Assembly: GCA_041652755.1 (NCBI GenBank)
Contig: JBAZGS010000006.1
Location: 1 to 64,000 of the forward strand
DNA: 64,000 nt
Origin: JAQTTT01 sp041652755
Lineage (GTDB): Archaea > Nanobdellota > Nanobdellia > Tiddalikarchaeales > Tiddalikarchaeaceae
Direction of reading: 5' to 3'
Below are positions 26,354-35,289 of this stretch, piece by piece; the first letter of the stretch is position 1; every line of letters begins with the position of its first letter. Position numbers and translations under genes: made by a program. The notes under the pieces were generated by a model. The model saw only the letters and a list, made by a program, of their open reading frames with translations, was not told the origin of the DNA and did not search any database.

Positions 26354-26791
26354 TTGAAACAAAGAAACGAGTTGAGTGCTCCTTTAGAGAGTAAGTTAGA
26401 GTCAACTTTTGAAAAGAATACAAAATTAACTCTTCCGGGAAAATATTTCTGGAATGATGAAATCAAAGAGATTAATTTAAGAATTAATATCTATAAAATA
26501 AACGGCTATTTGATTCCTGTTTATAATAACAAGGTTTTAACACCTGAATATTATGACAAAGTTTATTCAATAAGTAAACTTAATCAGGGAATATGCGAAC
26601 CCTTGGATTCAAACGAGATTCTTGAATGCCTTTGGGATATGCCTAAAGACTTGTTCATTATTAGTGACCATGGTCCAAGAATAAGCGTTGCAGAGGACTT
26701 AAATAGGCTTTCTAAAAGATTGAAAAAAGAAATGCTAGAAAGGGATTGGAATAATTTGGCAATGCAATGGTATAATAAGGGATTAATTTAG
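26354..26791 (+). CDS. Hypothetical protein with TTG start
   Basis: A 145-residue protein: LTLPGKYFWNDEIKEINLRINIYKING, then LIPVYNNKVLTPEYYDKVYS and LWDMPKDLFIISDHGPRISV. No family recognised. The frame opens immediately after a TGA at 26351-26353, so the TTG at 26354 is the only early start; there is no in-frame ATG until the middle. The well-spaced GGTGA and ATG (26350) are in another frame and yield 14 codons only. Either an authentic TTG start or an indel at the 5' end. Confidence 0.5.
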   Translation: MKQRNELSAPLESKLESTFEKNTKLTLPGKYFWNDEIKEINLRINIYKINGYLIPVYNNKVLTPEYYDKVYSISKLNQGICEPLDSNEILECLWDMPKDLFIISDHGPRISVAEDLNRLSKRLKKEMLERDWNNLAMQWYNKGLI

Positions 26792-27954
26792 TGAATTAAT
26801 CCAGTTAAGCTTGAAAATATTAGTGATTGTATTGCATTGCTGATTAAATCAAGCTTTATCAAATAAGGAACTGTGAATGCTATGTCTGTTTGCTCTTTTC
26901 CAATGCACTCGCATAGCTCATAGTTGCTTTTTAATACACAAACCCTTGTTTTGTAGATGTTTTCCAAAGGATTATTTGTTATTTCAGAGGCAATGTTAGA
27001 GATTTCATCCTCATAGCTTATTGCCGCTATAAATGAAATATTATTAACAGTAACAGTTCTTATCATGTCTGAAATAATATAAGTGCCTGTTTTTTCAAAG
27101 ATTGTTTTGTTAATCAATGAATTATTTAATGATGCGGGTTTAATGTCTGACTGGTTCAAAGATTCAAGCAATGCTGAAGTTTTCATGCAGCCCTCAGGCA
27201 AAGGAGCTGTTGTTAAAAATGAGAAATCAAAGGCATCACTGAAAGAAGCGATTGTTTCTTCATTTATGTTGTTTGCTAAAAAAATTAGCAGAAACAATGA
27301 AGCAAGTATTCCAATTGAGAATAAGGGTTTTTTGTATAGTATTGAAAGATGGTTTTTTGATTCAGTTATTTCGTTTATTCTCCCTGTGTAAGCATCAATG
27401 ATTGCTTCTTTTGAGCCTGATAATTTTGCTGTCCAATAATCAACCTGCTTAGTCAATGATATTATTGAGTATTTCTTCATGCCTTTTTTTTCAAGCTCTT
27501 CTTTTAGCTTATTCTTTATATCATCTTGCGTTAATTCTTCAGGGGATATTTTTTCATCTTCCAGCGCTTTTGTAATCTTTGCAACCTGTATTTTCAGCTC
27601 TTTTAAATCGTTCATTATTGCATTCAAATCCATCTTAGTTGCGTAATTATTCTTAACCTCAAAAGCTGTTGAGATGAAAGACATTAATATGAAGCATATG
27701 AAAGCCACTGCTAAGCTGGTTAAGTATTCTAAAAAGATGAAATCAATCCCTATGTAATCCTTTAATATTAAGCCTCCGAAGAAAGAGACAATGCCTAATA
27801 TAACAGTCCCTATTATTTGGAATATCAAGTTTTTTCTGCCTTTCCATCCCTTAAATGCAATATTTCCATAATATAAGCAAATTGCAAAAAAAGCGATTTT
27901 TTTTACAACAAGCATTATTAGTGAAATTATTGAGATTATTTGGGATAATTCCAT
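26788..27954 (-). CDS. Membrane protein with coiled-coil cytoplasmic segment
   Basis: A 388-residue protein (from the ATG at 27954; an upstream start would add 44 residues lying across the divergent promoter). Four hydrophobic helices occur in the first 110 residues, a Lys/Glu-rich coiled coil at about 115-210, another transmembrane helix at about 220-240 (SIGILASLFLLIFLANN), and a C-terminal domain with four Cys that is probably extracytoplasmic. No family recognised. Confidence 0.5.
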   Translation of the reverse strand: MELSQIISIISLIMLVVKKIAFFAICLYYGNIAFKGWKGRKNLIFQIIGTVILGIVSFFGGLILKDYIGIDFIFLEYLTSLAVAFICFILMSFISTAFEVKNNYATKMDLNAIMNDLKELKIQVAKITKALEDEKISPEELTQDDIKNKLKEELEKKGMKKYSIISLTKQVDYWTAKLSGSKEAIIDAYTGRINEITESKNHLSILYKKPLFSIGILASLFLLIFLANNINEETIASFSDAFDFSFLTTAPLPEGCMKTSALLESLNQSDIKPASLNNSLINKTIFEKTGTYIISDMIRTVTVNNISFIAAISYEDEISNIASEITNNPLENIYKTRVCVLKSNYELCECIGKEQTDIAFTVPYLIKLDLISNAIQSLIFSSLTGLIH

Positions 27955-28017
27955 AATTATTATAAAAAGGCAAGACTTTAAAAGATTTTTAATATTAAAT
28001 ATTACTTGTTGAATACT

Positions 28018-28305
28018 ATGGCCCTGTGGATTTTGTCTTTTTTTACTGGATTGCTCGTTATAATCTGCCTTTATTTCGCGCTTCATATTGCCAATATGAA
28101 ATTAAGAATCAGTTCAGTAATCGTTCTTTTGCTGCTTTTAATTGGGGAAACTTTTGATGTTTTGGCTGAATTAGTGCTTAACCAGTTCATGCTTTTGATT
28201 GCTGAAACTATGGAATTTTTTGTTGTATTAGGGTTCTTTGTCATGTCATATTATATTTACCAAAAGAAGGAGAAGCTTTCAAAAAAGAGGAGGAAGAAAA
28301 GATGA
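28018..28305 (+). CDS. Small membrane protein
   Basis: A 95-residue protein with three predicted transmembrane helices (about 3-22, 29-48 and 57-77) and a strongly basic tail (KKEKLSKKRRKKR). It overlaps the DHH phosphoesterase by 4 bp (ATGA), so the two are cotranslated. The ATG at 28018 is preferred over a TTG at 28006. No family recognised. Confidence 0.6.
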   Translation: MALWILSFFTGLLVIICLYFALHIANMKLRISSVIVLLLLLIGETFDVLAELVLNQFMLLIAETMEFFVVLGFFVMSYYIYQKKEKLSKKRRKKR

Positions 28306-29378
28306 CTTTAAAGGATTTGATTATTAATGCAAAAAAAATATCATTGGTTTTTGACTTGGACACGGATGGGGTTTGCAGCGCAAAAATAGTTTTTGAAGCA
28401 GTTAACAGGATGCAAAAAGAGGTAAGCGATTTTTTTCCGAGCGCTTCAGGAAACTTGAATGATGAGTCATTGATTAATGGTTTAAAAAACGCTGAACCTG
28501 ATTTGATTATAATTGTTGATGATGAGGTAAGGAAAGATTGCTTGATTGTCAAGAATTTCGATTGCAATATCTTAGTGATTGACCATCATAGCATTCAGGA
28601 TTTGCCTATTGGAAAAAATATTCATTATTTTAACCCAAAAATTGAAGGGAATTTATCATACATTCCTGCTTCTAAATATTGCTTTGATTTGTTTTCAAAA
28701 ATTGTCGACATCAGCGACCTTGATTGGGTTAGCGCTGTTGGGATAATAAGCGACAGCGGAGCAATTCATCACAAAGAGTTTTTGAAAAAAGTCTTTGAAA
28801 AATATTCACAGGAAATAAAGGAAGACGCTGATTATTTGTCCGACTCATTCTTCGGCTACTTAGGGGATATAATTAACACTGGAAAGATTGTGAAAGGAAA
28901 TGACGGCGCATTAATGGCTTTAAGGGTTTTGAAGGATTCATCAACTCCTAAAGATTTTTTACAGAACGCTTACGAGCTAAGGCAGTTATGCGATGATGTT
29001 AATTCTTACTTGAAGGAGATAAGCTTAGATTTTGAGTCAAAGAAGGAATTTTATGAAAACCTTGATTTGTATTTTTACACATTCAACCCCAAGTACAAGA
29101 TTGGCTCAGTATTGTCCACTGTTGTCAGCTTCAAGCATCCTGATAAGACAGTAGTTATTTTTTCAAAGAAATCAAAAATAATAAGCATTAGCTATAGAAG
29201 GCAGGATAAATTGGTTGACATGAATCAGCTGGCAAGGCAAAGCATTAAAGGGCTTAAGTCTGCAGGAGGAGGAGGGCATGTGCCTGCTGCAGGAGGGCAT
29301 GTGCAGGCAAAGGATTTGAATATTTTGAAAAGGAATATTATTACTACTTTGAAGAAGATGTTGGATAAAAAAATTTGA
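28302..29378 (+). CDS. DHH-family phosphoesterase (RecJ/GAN-like)
   Basis: A 358-residue DHH phosphoesterase with motif I DLDTDG (17-22), a DD motif IIIVDDEV, motif III VIDHHS, further conserved Asp in SDSGAIHH, and a DHHA1-type C-terminus SAGGGGHVPAAGGHV. Archaeal relatives act as single-strand exonucleases associated with GINS or as oligonucleotide hydrolases. All metal ligands appear present. Its 3' end overlaps the convergent GTPase by 35 bp, an unusually long overlap. Confidence 0.82.
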   Translation: MTLKDLIINAKKISLVFDLDTDGVCSAKIVFEAVNRMQKEVSDFFPSASGNLNDESLINGLKNAEPDLIIIVDDEVRKDCLIVKNFDCNILVIDHHSIQDLPIGKNIHYFNPKIEGNLSYIPASKYCFDLFSKIVDISDLDWVSAVGIISDSGAIHHKEFLKKVFEKYSQEIKEDADYLSDSFFGYLGDIINTGKIVKGNDGALMALRVLKDSSTPKDFLQNAYELRQLCDDVNSYLKEISLDFESKKEFYENLDLYFYTFNPKYKIGSVLSTVVSFKHPDKTVVIFSKKSKIISISYRRQDKLVDMNQLARQSIKGLKSAGGGGHVPAAGGHVQAKDLNILKRNIITTLKKMLDKKI

Positions 29379-30276
29379 AGATTCTTTCTTTCAGCTCATC
29401 TATACCTTCCAATGTTTTGCATGACACGTTTAAGTCAGCTGATTCATCCCTGCTTAAATCGCACTTGTTGTTTATTATAATCATTTCTTTGTCAGGGAAT
29501 AATTCCTTTATTTTTTCAAATAGTCTTTTCTGGTCATTCATGGTGTAGCCGCTTGCTTGGCTGGAATCAAAAACAAATAAGATTATATCAGCCAAGTGCT
29601 TAAGAGCAATTATTGCCTTCATTTCTATCTTGTTTATTTTTTCAAAAGGCCTTTCCAGCAATCCTGGAGTGTCAACTATTTGGATTTTTTGGTTGTTCAT
29701 TCTCATTATTCCAATATTTATTGATTTTGTTGTGAAGGGATAGCTGTTTATTTCAGGCTTGCTGTCTGTTATCTTAGTTAATATGCTTGATTTTCCAACA
29801 TTGGGAAAGCCTGTGAGCAGCGCTGTTTTTAGGTTTTTTATGCTTGGAAATTTTGCCAAATGAGCTCTGGCTTTTTTCAAAAACTCTAAATCTTTAGAGA
29901 TTTGCTTTAATACATCCTTGCTTCTTCCGAAAAAAACCATTAAAGGTATGTCTCTTTTTTTAAATGAGTAATAAAGCTTTTTTATCATTGACCTTGACCA
30001 ATTAATGGCCCCTAAGTGCTTTTTGTAGTCATCAATGCTTATTGCTGATTCCATTAATTCCTGGTAAAATTTTGAAACCTTGTCAGTGTCAGGGAAATGG
30101 GTTATTATTGCGCTTAATTGGCTGTAAATTGATTCATAAAACCTTTTTGCCTTGATTATTGTGATTAATTTTTTTCTTTCTCCAAAGGTTAGTTTTCCAC
30201 TTAGCACTATTTTTTTTGTTGAGCTGTATGCTGTGTCAAAATAAAACATGTAATCAGCAACTGAAGGTATGTTCAT
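29344..30276 (-). CDS. NOG1-like GTPase
   Basis: A 310-residue GTP-binding protein of the Obg/NOG1 class. An N-terminal helical region (about 1-155) precedes the G domain: G1 GFPNVGKSS (about 167), G2 PFTTKSINIG, G3 DTPGLLERP, G4 NKCD and G5 SCKT. Family members function in large-subunit assembly; it lacks the longer eukaryotic NOG1 C-terminal extension. Confidence 0.85.
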   Translation of the reverse strand: MNIPSVADYMFYFDTAYSSTKKIVLSGKLTFGERKKLITIIKAKRFYESIYSQLSAIITHFPDTDKVSKFYQELMESAISIDDYKKHLGAINWSRSMIKKLYYSFKKRDIPLMVFFGRSKDVLKQISKDLEFLKKARAHLAKFPSIKNLKTALLTGFPNVGKSSILTKITDSKPEINSYPFTTKSINIGIMRMNNQKIQIVDTPGLLERPFEKINKIEMKAIIALKHLADIILFVFDSSQASGYTMNDQKRLFEKIKELFPDKEMIIINNKCDLSRDESADLNVSCKTLEGIDELKERIFKFFYPTSSSK

Positions 30277-30310
30277 AAGATTTAAAAGAGGCTTTGAATA
30301 TTAATAAGTT

Positions 30311-30565
30311 ATGGATTATGAAATTGATTATGAAAAAATAAAAAAAGAGCTTGCAAAAAACAATGCTAAAAGGGTTTTGGTCCAATTGCCTGACGGATTA
30401 AAGAAGGATTATGCAACTATTGAGAATAATTTAAAAGGGGATTATGAATTGTTTTTTTGGCTTGGAAGCTGCTATGGAGCCTGCGATATGCCCACTTATG
30501 TTAAGGATTACGGGTTTGATTACATTGTTCACTTTGGGCATTTAAAATTCGTAAAAGAGGACTAA
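30311..30565 (+). pseudogene. Dph2 N-terminal fragment
   Basis: An 84-codon intact frame matching only the first quarter of archaeal Dph2, the 4Fe-4S radical enzyme that starts diphthamide synthesis on EF-2. RVLVQLPDGLK (21-31), GSCYGACDM (52-60, with cluster Cys58) and IVHFGHLKF (72-80) are well kept; the remaining two domains with their cluster Cys are absent. The stop is six bases before the RNase HII ATG, so there is no remaining sequence to frameshift into. A deletion remnant or a split-gene piece. Confidence 0.72.
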
Positions 30566-30570
30566 AAATA

Positions 30571-31218
30571 ATGGCTAAGATTTGCGGTATTGATGAGGCT
30601 GGCAAGGGCCCTGTTGTTGGAGATTTGGTTGTTTGCGGAGTTTTAACAGGGGTTTATAATGATTTTGATGGGTTAGGTTTTGACAGCAAAAAACTTAGCC
30701 CTAAAAAAAGGGAGGAGTTGTTTTTGAAAATAAAAGAAAAAGCAAGCAGTTATGCGCTTAGGAATATTAGCGCTAAAGAAATTGATTCAAAGAATTCGCA
30801 AGGCTGCAATTTGAACACTTTAGAGTTCATGAAAATGGCAGAGATTATCAATGAATTGAATGCTGATGTTGCATACATTGACTGCCCTCATCCAATACCT
30901 GAAAAATTTAAGGCAGAATTATTGGGGTATTTGAATAATAAGAATGTCAAGATTATTGCTGAGCACAAGGCTGACTTCAAGTATTCAATAGTTGGCGCTG
31001 CAAGCATACTCGCAAAGGTCACAAGGGATGCAATGGTAAAAAAGCTTGAAAATGATTATAATGTTAAAATCGGCAGCGGGTACCCTGCTGACCCCAATAC
31101 TATAAGGTTTGTCGGAGAATTTTTGAACGGCGAGCATGATGAATTGGATGAGTTTGTCAGGCATTCTTGGAGCACAATTAAATCCAAAATGGATAAATCG
31201 CAAACGAGGCTAATTTAA
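30571..31218 (+). CDS. rnhB: Ribonuclease HII
   Basis: Endonuclease that cuts RNA in RNA-DNA hybrids and single misincorporated ribonucleotides. The 215-residue archaeal type 2 enzyme has CGIDEAGKGPVVGDLVV (first catalytic Asp-Glu), FDSKKLSPKKREEL, AYIDCPHP, and HKADFKYSIVGAASILAKVTRD (further catalytic Asp). Follows the Dph2 fragment by five bases and is followed directly by the NurA-like gene. Confidence 0.94.
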   Translation: MAKICGIDEAGKGPVVGDLVVCGVLTGVYNDFDGLGFDSKKLSPKKREELFLKIKEKASSYALRNISAKEIDSKNSQGCNLNTLEFMKMAEIINELNADVAYIDCPHPIPEKFKAELLGYLNNKNVKIIAEHKADFKYSIVGAASILAKVTRDAMVKKLENDYNVKIGSGYPADPNTIRFVGEFLNGEHDELDEFVRHSWSTIKSKMDKSQTRLI

Positions 31219-31219
31219 A

Positions 31220-32152
31220 TTGATAATTGATGCCTTGAAATCATTGCTTGGAAAAGACAGCTTTATGCCCTACAATGATAGTTTAGCTGGCAAAGAGGTT
31301 AATAAAAATAATTTCACAATAATTAATGAAAAAAATTCCTGCAACATTGTTTGTATTGACGGCGGATGCGCCACAATTGCTGATGGAGGCTCTTGGATTA
31401 TTGCAAAAATCAAGGTTGGAATTGTTGAATATGCGGGTTTAAAAAAGATAAAACAGGAATCAAAAGAGTATTATTTAATAATTGTTGCAAAAGATTGCTA
31501 TGAACTGCTTGTTTATCAGAATAATAAAAGCTATGAATTAAAGCTTAAGGGCATTGATTCAATCAAGATTGAAGAATTGGCTTCAAAAATCATGAAATAT
31601 TTTGAATGGAGCGCATGCTTGGAGCTAAAAAATGACTGCTTAATACTTATGGATTCAGCGCTTAATGCTGAGACTGATTTTGAAAAAGAATTGGTTAAAA
31701 AAGCCTTGGATAATAAGCTTAAAATTGTTGGTTTTTGCAAGACTTCAAGGATGAGAACTCTAAGCGGCAGAAGCTTGCTTGGATTGATTAACAGCATTAG
31801 CCCTAATAATTCTGAATGGTTTTATCACCCTATTTTTGAAGATGAAAAATTAATAAAAACATTTGCTGCAAAATTAGGCAAAACTTCAAAATTTTGCTAC
31901 AAAGTTGAGCTTCCTATGTATTTAGACCATTCTATAATATTTAAGTCATTGTCTTTTTTTTCCAAAGATTCTGAAATGCCAGGCTATCCTTATCCTTTAT
32001 TTAAAGCAGACAAAATAGCTAGGATTAATTCATTTGAACTTAAAAAAGACTTATTTACTATTGAAAAAGAATTAAAAAAAAGTGATTTATTCTTTGATTC
32101 ATTATCTAATAGTTTTCATTCTAAAATGGATGAAAAAATGTATAAAAAATAA
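31220..32152 (+). CDS. nurA: NurA-domain nuclease
   Basis: A 310-residue protein with a NurA-type RNase H-like fold: CIDGGCATIADGGSW (about 45-59, catalytic Asp), LILMDSALNAE (about 135, Asp), VGFCKTSRMRTLSG and a C-terminal GYPYPLFKADKIAR, which resembles the NurA ending. NurA is the 5'-3' nuclease partner of HerA in end resection; the herA-mre11-rad50 genes start 450 bases downstream. The start is TTG at 31220, one base after the rnhB stop. Sequence is divergent, so context carries weight. Confidence 0.75.
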   Translation: MIIDALKSLLGKDSFMPYNDSLAGKEVNKNNFTIINEKNSCNIVCIDGGCATIADGGSWIIAKIKVGIVEYAGLKKIKQESKEYYLIIVAKDCYELLVYQNNKSYELKLKGIDSIKIEELASKIMKYFEWSACLELKNDCLILMDSALNAETDFEKELVKKALDNKLKIVGFCKTSRMRTLSGRSLLGLINSISPNNSEWFYHPIFEDEKLIKTFAAKLGKTSKFCYKVELPMYLDHSIIFKSLSFFSKDSEMPGYPYPLFKADKIARINSFELKKDLFTIEKELKKSDLFFDSLSNSFHSKMDEKMYKK

Positions 32153-32156
32153 TTAA

Positions 32157-32483
32157 TTATTTGAGTAACCCTTCCATTGTTCCTGTACTAATTATTTTTT
32201 GAGCACTTTCTTTAGTTATTATTTCATCACACATTTCACTATATGCAGATACCATTAAACCATTTAAATAATCTTTATTTATTATGTTTATTTTGTATTT
32301 TATTCCGTTAATTTGTGTATGATCAATTATTCCAACTGCAAAACCTATTGAGGGTGCAGTCATAACTGGAACATCTCTACCTAAAGAATTATATTTATTA
32401 ACAAGTCCACAAAATTGACTGAAAATATTTTCTGGAACTATTACTCCTACAGTTTTTATTTCATTTGTTTGCACAATATTCAT
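32157..32483 (-). CDS. Hypothetical protein inside the repair cluster
   Basis: A 108-residue mixed alpha/beta protein (KTVGVIVPENIFSQFCGLVNKYN, APSIGFAVGIIDHTQING). No family recognised. It lies on the opposite strand between nurA and herA, an interruption of the usual cluster. Its codon use is somewhat less Gly/Lys-rich than its neighbours. It could be an inserted lineage-specific gene. Confidence 0.45.
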   Translation of the reverse strand: MNIVQTNEIKTVGVIVPENIFSQFCGLVNKYNSLGRDVPVMTAPSIGFAVGIIDHTQINGIKYKINIINKDYLNGLMVSAYSEMCDEIITKESAQKIISTGTMEGLLK

Positions 32484-32608
32484 AACAATAAATTTGAAAA
32501 AATTCTCTTTAAAAATGTTTTTACTACTAAGTAGTTAATTTTTTAGTTAAAAAAATATGAGAACCCTTATACAAAGCATTAAAAATTTATTCATTATTCT
32601 ATTACTTT

Positions 32609-34144
32609 ATGACTATAGGCCACATCATTGGAGGACGCGTTGGAGAGCACTTATTAATAAGATTAAAAAATGACTCCAATGTAAATGTGGGGGATTTGTT
32701 AATCTGCCAAGACAAAGGCTTAACTTTTTATTTGAAAATAATAGACAAATTAATCTCATCATCAATTCCTTCGCAGTTTATTGAGGAAATGAGCGGCCAA
32801 GAATTAGAGCTTGATAAAGAGGTTGAATTATTTGATGAGAAAGAAAGGTTTTATCCTTTGGCTTATGCCAAAATATTAAGAGTGAAATCTGATAATTTTT
32901 CATTCGCAAGAACTATTCCTTCGTTTTTTTCAAAAGTAAGAAAAATAGAATCACAAGATTTGGAATTTATGAAAAACAATGAAGGAGTTAACATTGGGCA
33001 TTTAAGAGTTGGAGGTGATTGCCTAAAAGACATTACTGTCAAGCTTCCTGCAAAGACTTTAGTCAGCCATCACGTTTTAATCAGCGCCGCAACAGGAAAA
33101 GGTAAAAGCAATTTCACCAAAGTGTTTGTGAAAGGTTTGATGGAATCAGATTTTGTTTCATGCCTAATCATTGACCCTCACTGTGAATACTATGGAGGCA
33201 AAGGCTTTAAGGGACTGTCAAGCATTAATTCTGACAGGATTGAATATTTCACACCTAATTGGAAGGATAATTTTAACAGCATTGATTTAAGGATTCATTC
33301 AAGCGACTTAGTTCCTGGAGATTTCTTTGGAATAACTGAACTATCAGATGCCCAGAAAGAAGCAATGGATGCAATGTATAAAGTATTCAATAATCAATGG
33401 GTAAGAACTTTGCTAATAGATGAAACAATTAACACTATTTATGAAAAATTAGGCAGGAATGTCAGCCCGGCAACGCTTTATGCCCTGAAAAGAAGAATTA
33501 ACTACACTTTAGAACTAGAAGACGGCGAAAGAGGATTGGCTTTTGACTTGAATGAAAGAAGAATATCTAGCATTTTTCAGCTAATACAAGAAGCTGTCTG
33601 CAAAGGCAAGATAATAATAATTGACACTTCAATGCTTGGCAGCGAAGCAGAAAAATTAGTAAGTGCAGCAATTGTTAAAAGAATGTTTAATTTTTACAGG
33701 AAATCAAAACAAATTAACCCTGAAGCTTTTAGTAACCTGCCAGAACTTCTAATAATATTTGAAGAAGCTCCACGAGTGCTAGGGATTGAAGCATTAAGCC
33801 ATGGAAGCAATGTGTTTGAAAAAATAGCAAGGGAAGGAAGAAAATTCAAAGTAGGCCTATGCGCAATTACCCAAATGCCAAGCCTTATTCCAAAAGAGAT
33901 TCTTAGCCAAATGAACACTAAAGTCATTTTGGGCATGCCTTCGCAGTCCGACAGAAACGCAGTGATTGAATCCAGCTCGCAAAACATCAGCGATGAAGGC
34001 CCTGAAATACAAATATTAGACAAAGGGGAAGCAATCATTACAAGCCCATTCATTGATTTCCCAATGCCTGTTAAGATTTTTAATTTTGATGAATTGGTTA
34101 AGAATTCTTCAGTTAAAAAAAATGTTTCAGGTTTAGGGGTATGA
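32609..34144 (+). CDS. herA: HerA DNA translocase/helicase
   Basis: Hexameric FtsK/HerA-family ATPase of 511 residues. The N-terminal HAS barrel (MTIGHIIGGRVGEHLLIRL start) is followed by Walker A AATGKGKSNF (about 160), Walker B ELLIIFEEAPR (about 383), ARKFKVGLCAITQMPSLIP-type sensor region and a C-terminal barrel-closing strand. Works with NurA and Mre11-Rad50 to generate 3' tails for recombination. A TTAAAAATTT box 27 bases upstream of the ATG starts the herA-mre11-rad50 operon. Confidence 0.93.
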   Translation: MTIGHIIGGRVGEHLLIRLKNDSNVNVGDLLICQDKGLTFYLKIIDKLISSSIPSQFIEEMSGQELELDKEVELFDEKERFYPLAYAKILRVKSDNFSFARTIPSFFSKVRKIESQDLEFMKNNEGVNIGHLRVGGDCLKDITVKLPAKTLVSHHVLISAATGKGKSNFTKVFVKGLMESDFVSCLIIDPHCEYYGGKGFKGLSSINSDRIEYFTPNWKDNFNSIDLRIHSSDLVPGDFFGITELSDAQKEAMDAMYKVFNNQWVRTLLIDETINTIYEKLGRNVSPATLYALKRRINYTLELEDGERGLAFDLNERRISSIFQLIQEAVCKGKIIIIDTSMLGSEAEKLVSAAIVKRMFNFYRKSKQINPEAFSNLPELLIIFEEAPRVLGIEALSHGSNVFEKIAREGRKFKVGLCAITQMPSLIPKEILSQMNTKVILGMPSQSDRNAVIESSSQNISDEGPEIQILDKGEAIITSPFIDFPMPVKIFNFDELVKNSSVKKNVSGLGV

Positions 34145-35289
34145 AGCTAATAATTTGTTCAGACACTCATTTAGGCAGGAAAAATTTTAAGGTAAACGAA
34201 AGGGAGAATGATTTTTTTGAATCCTTTAAGCAAGTAATTGACTACTCAATAAATAATGAAGCTAAGGCAGTTTTGCATGCAGGAGACTTGTTTGACACTT
34301 CAAAGCCAAACATTAATGTAATAATCTTCGCAGTGGAACAATTGAAAAGATTAAAAGCAAAAAACATACCTTTTTTTATAGTCTCAGGAAGCCACGATAT
34401 TGGAACTTATGACTCATTCCTTAATGTTTTAGACACTGTTGGTTTATGCATTAATTTAACAAGCAAAAGATACTATGAATTGAAAGATGAAAGCCTTTTG
34501 CTTAAAGGCGAAAAATTTAATGAATTGTTTGTCTCTGGAATTCCCGGAAAAAACAATATAATAAATGAGCTTGAGTGCTTAAAGCCTATTATTCCGAAAG
34601 ATTCTTTCAGCATCTTCATGTTCCACCACATAATCGAAGACATTAGCCCCTTGTTTAGCTCCTTAAAAAAAAGCATGCTGCCTAAAGGGTTTGACTTATA
34701 TGTTTCAGGGCACTGGCATGAAAAATTCATAACTACTTATGACAAATCCCAACTGATTTATCCAGGAAGCACTGAGAACTGCGACTTAAACGAGATGAAA
34801 AGCGAAAAAAAAGGATTTTTTGAATACGAAACCCTTAGTAAAAAATTTGAATTCATCGAATTAAAAACGCGAAAGTCAATAATTCATGAAATTGACTGCA
34901 CTGGGCTTAATCCTGAAGAAATAACTGATAAAATGGAAGGATTGGTGAAGCCTGCTAACCAAGAAATGATTTTTTTCATGCTGAAAGGAAAGATGAAAAA
35001 AGGGCTGAAATCAGAGATTAACAGGCAACGAATAACTGAATTAGCAATAAAGAATAATTATTTGCTTTCAAAGATTTACCTCAACCAATTAGAGGATGCT
35101 TTCAGCGAGCAAATAATAATGGGTAAAAAAAGCATTAGTGAAATAGAATCGGAATTTTTATTAAGCAAAGGATTCGGCAAAGATGAAACCCTTGCAGCAA
35201 TTAAAATAATGAAAATCATAAGCTCCAATGAGAATAATTCTATTGAATTATTGATTAATGAACTAAGAAATGAGGCGTTTTTGAAATGA
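34141..35289 (+). CDS. mre11: Mre11 nuclease
   Basis: Manganese-dependent nuclease of double-strand-break repair, 382 residues. Phosphoesterase motifs are complete: SDTHLGRK (about 6), GDLFDT (about 49), SGSHD (in place of GNHD, about 84), FHHIIED and SGHWHEKF (about 195). The C-terminal 130 residues form the capping and Rad50-binding helices. It overlaps herA and rad50 by 4 bp each. Confidence 0.93.
   Translation: MKLIICSDTHLGRKNFKVNERENDFFESFKQVIDYSINNEAKAVLHAGDLFDTSKPNINVIIFAVEQLKRLKAKNIPFFIVSGSHDIGTYDSFLNVLDTVGLCINLTSKRYYELKDESLLLKGEKFNELFVSGIPGKNNIINELECLKPIIPKDSFSIFMFHHIIEDISPLFSSLKKSMLPKGFDLYVSGHWHEKFITTYDKSQLIYPGSTENCDLNEMKSEKKGFFEYETLSKKFEFIELKTRKSIIHEIDCTGLNPEEITDKMEGLVKPANQEMIFFMLKGKMKKGLKSEINRQRITELAIKNNYLLSKIYLNQLEDAFSEQIIMGKKSISEIESEFLLSKGFGKDETLAAIKIMKIISSNENNSIELLINELRNEAFLK

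Noticed and set aside
30566..31218. A frameshifted remainder of Dph2 after the fragment
   Set aside because: The downstream sequence is RNase HII from its first codon; no Dph2-like residues appear in other frames.
32157..32483. Toxin or antitoxin in the repair cluster
   Set aside because: Single gene, no partner, no recognisable toxin fold.
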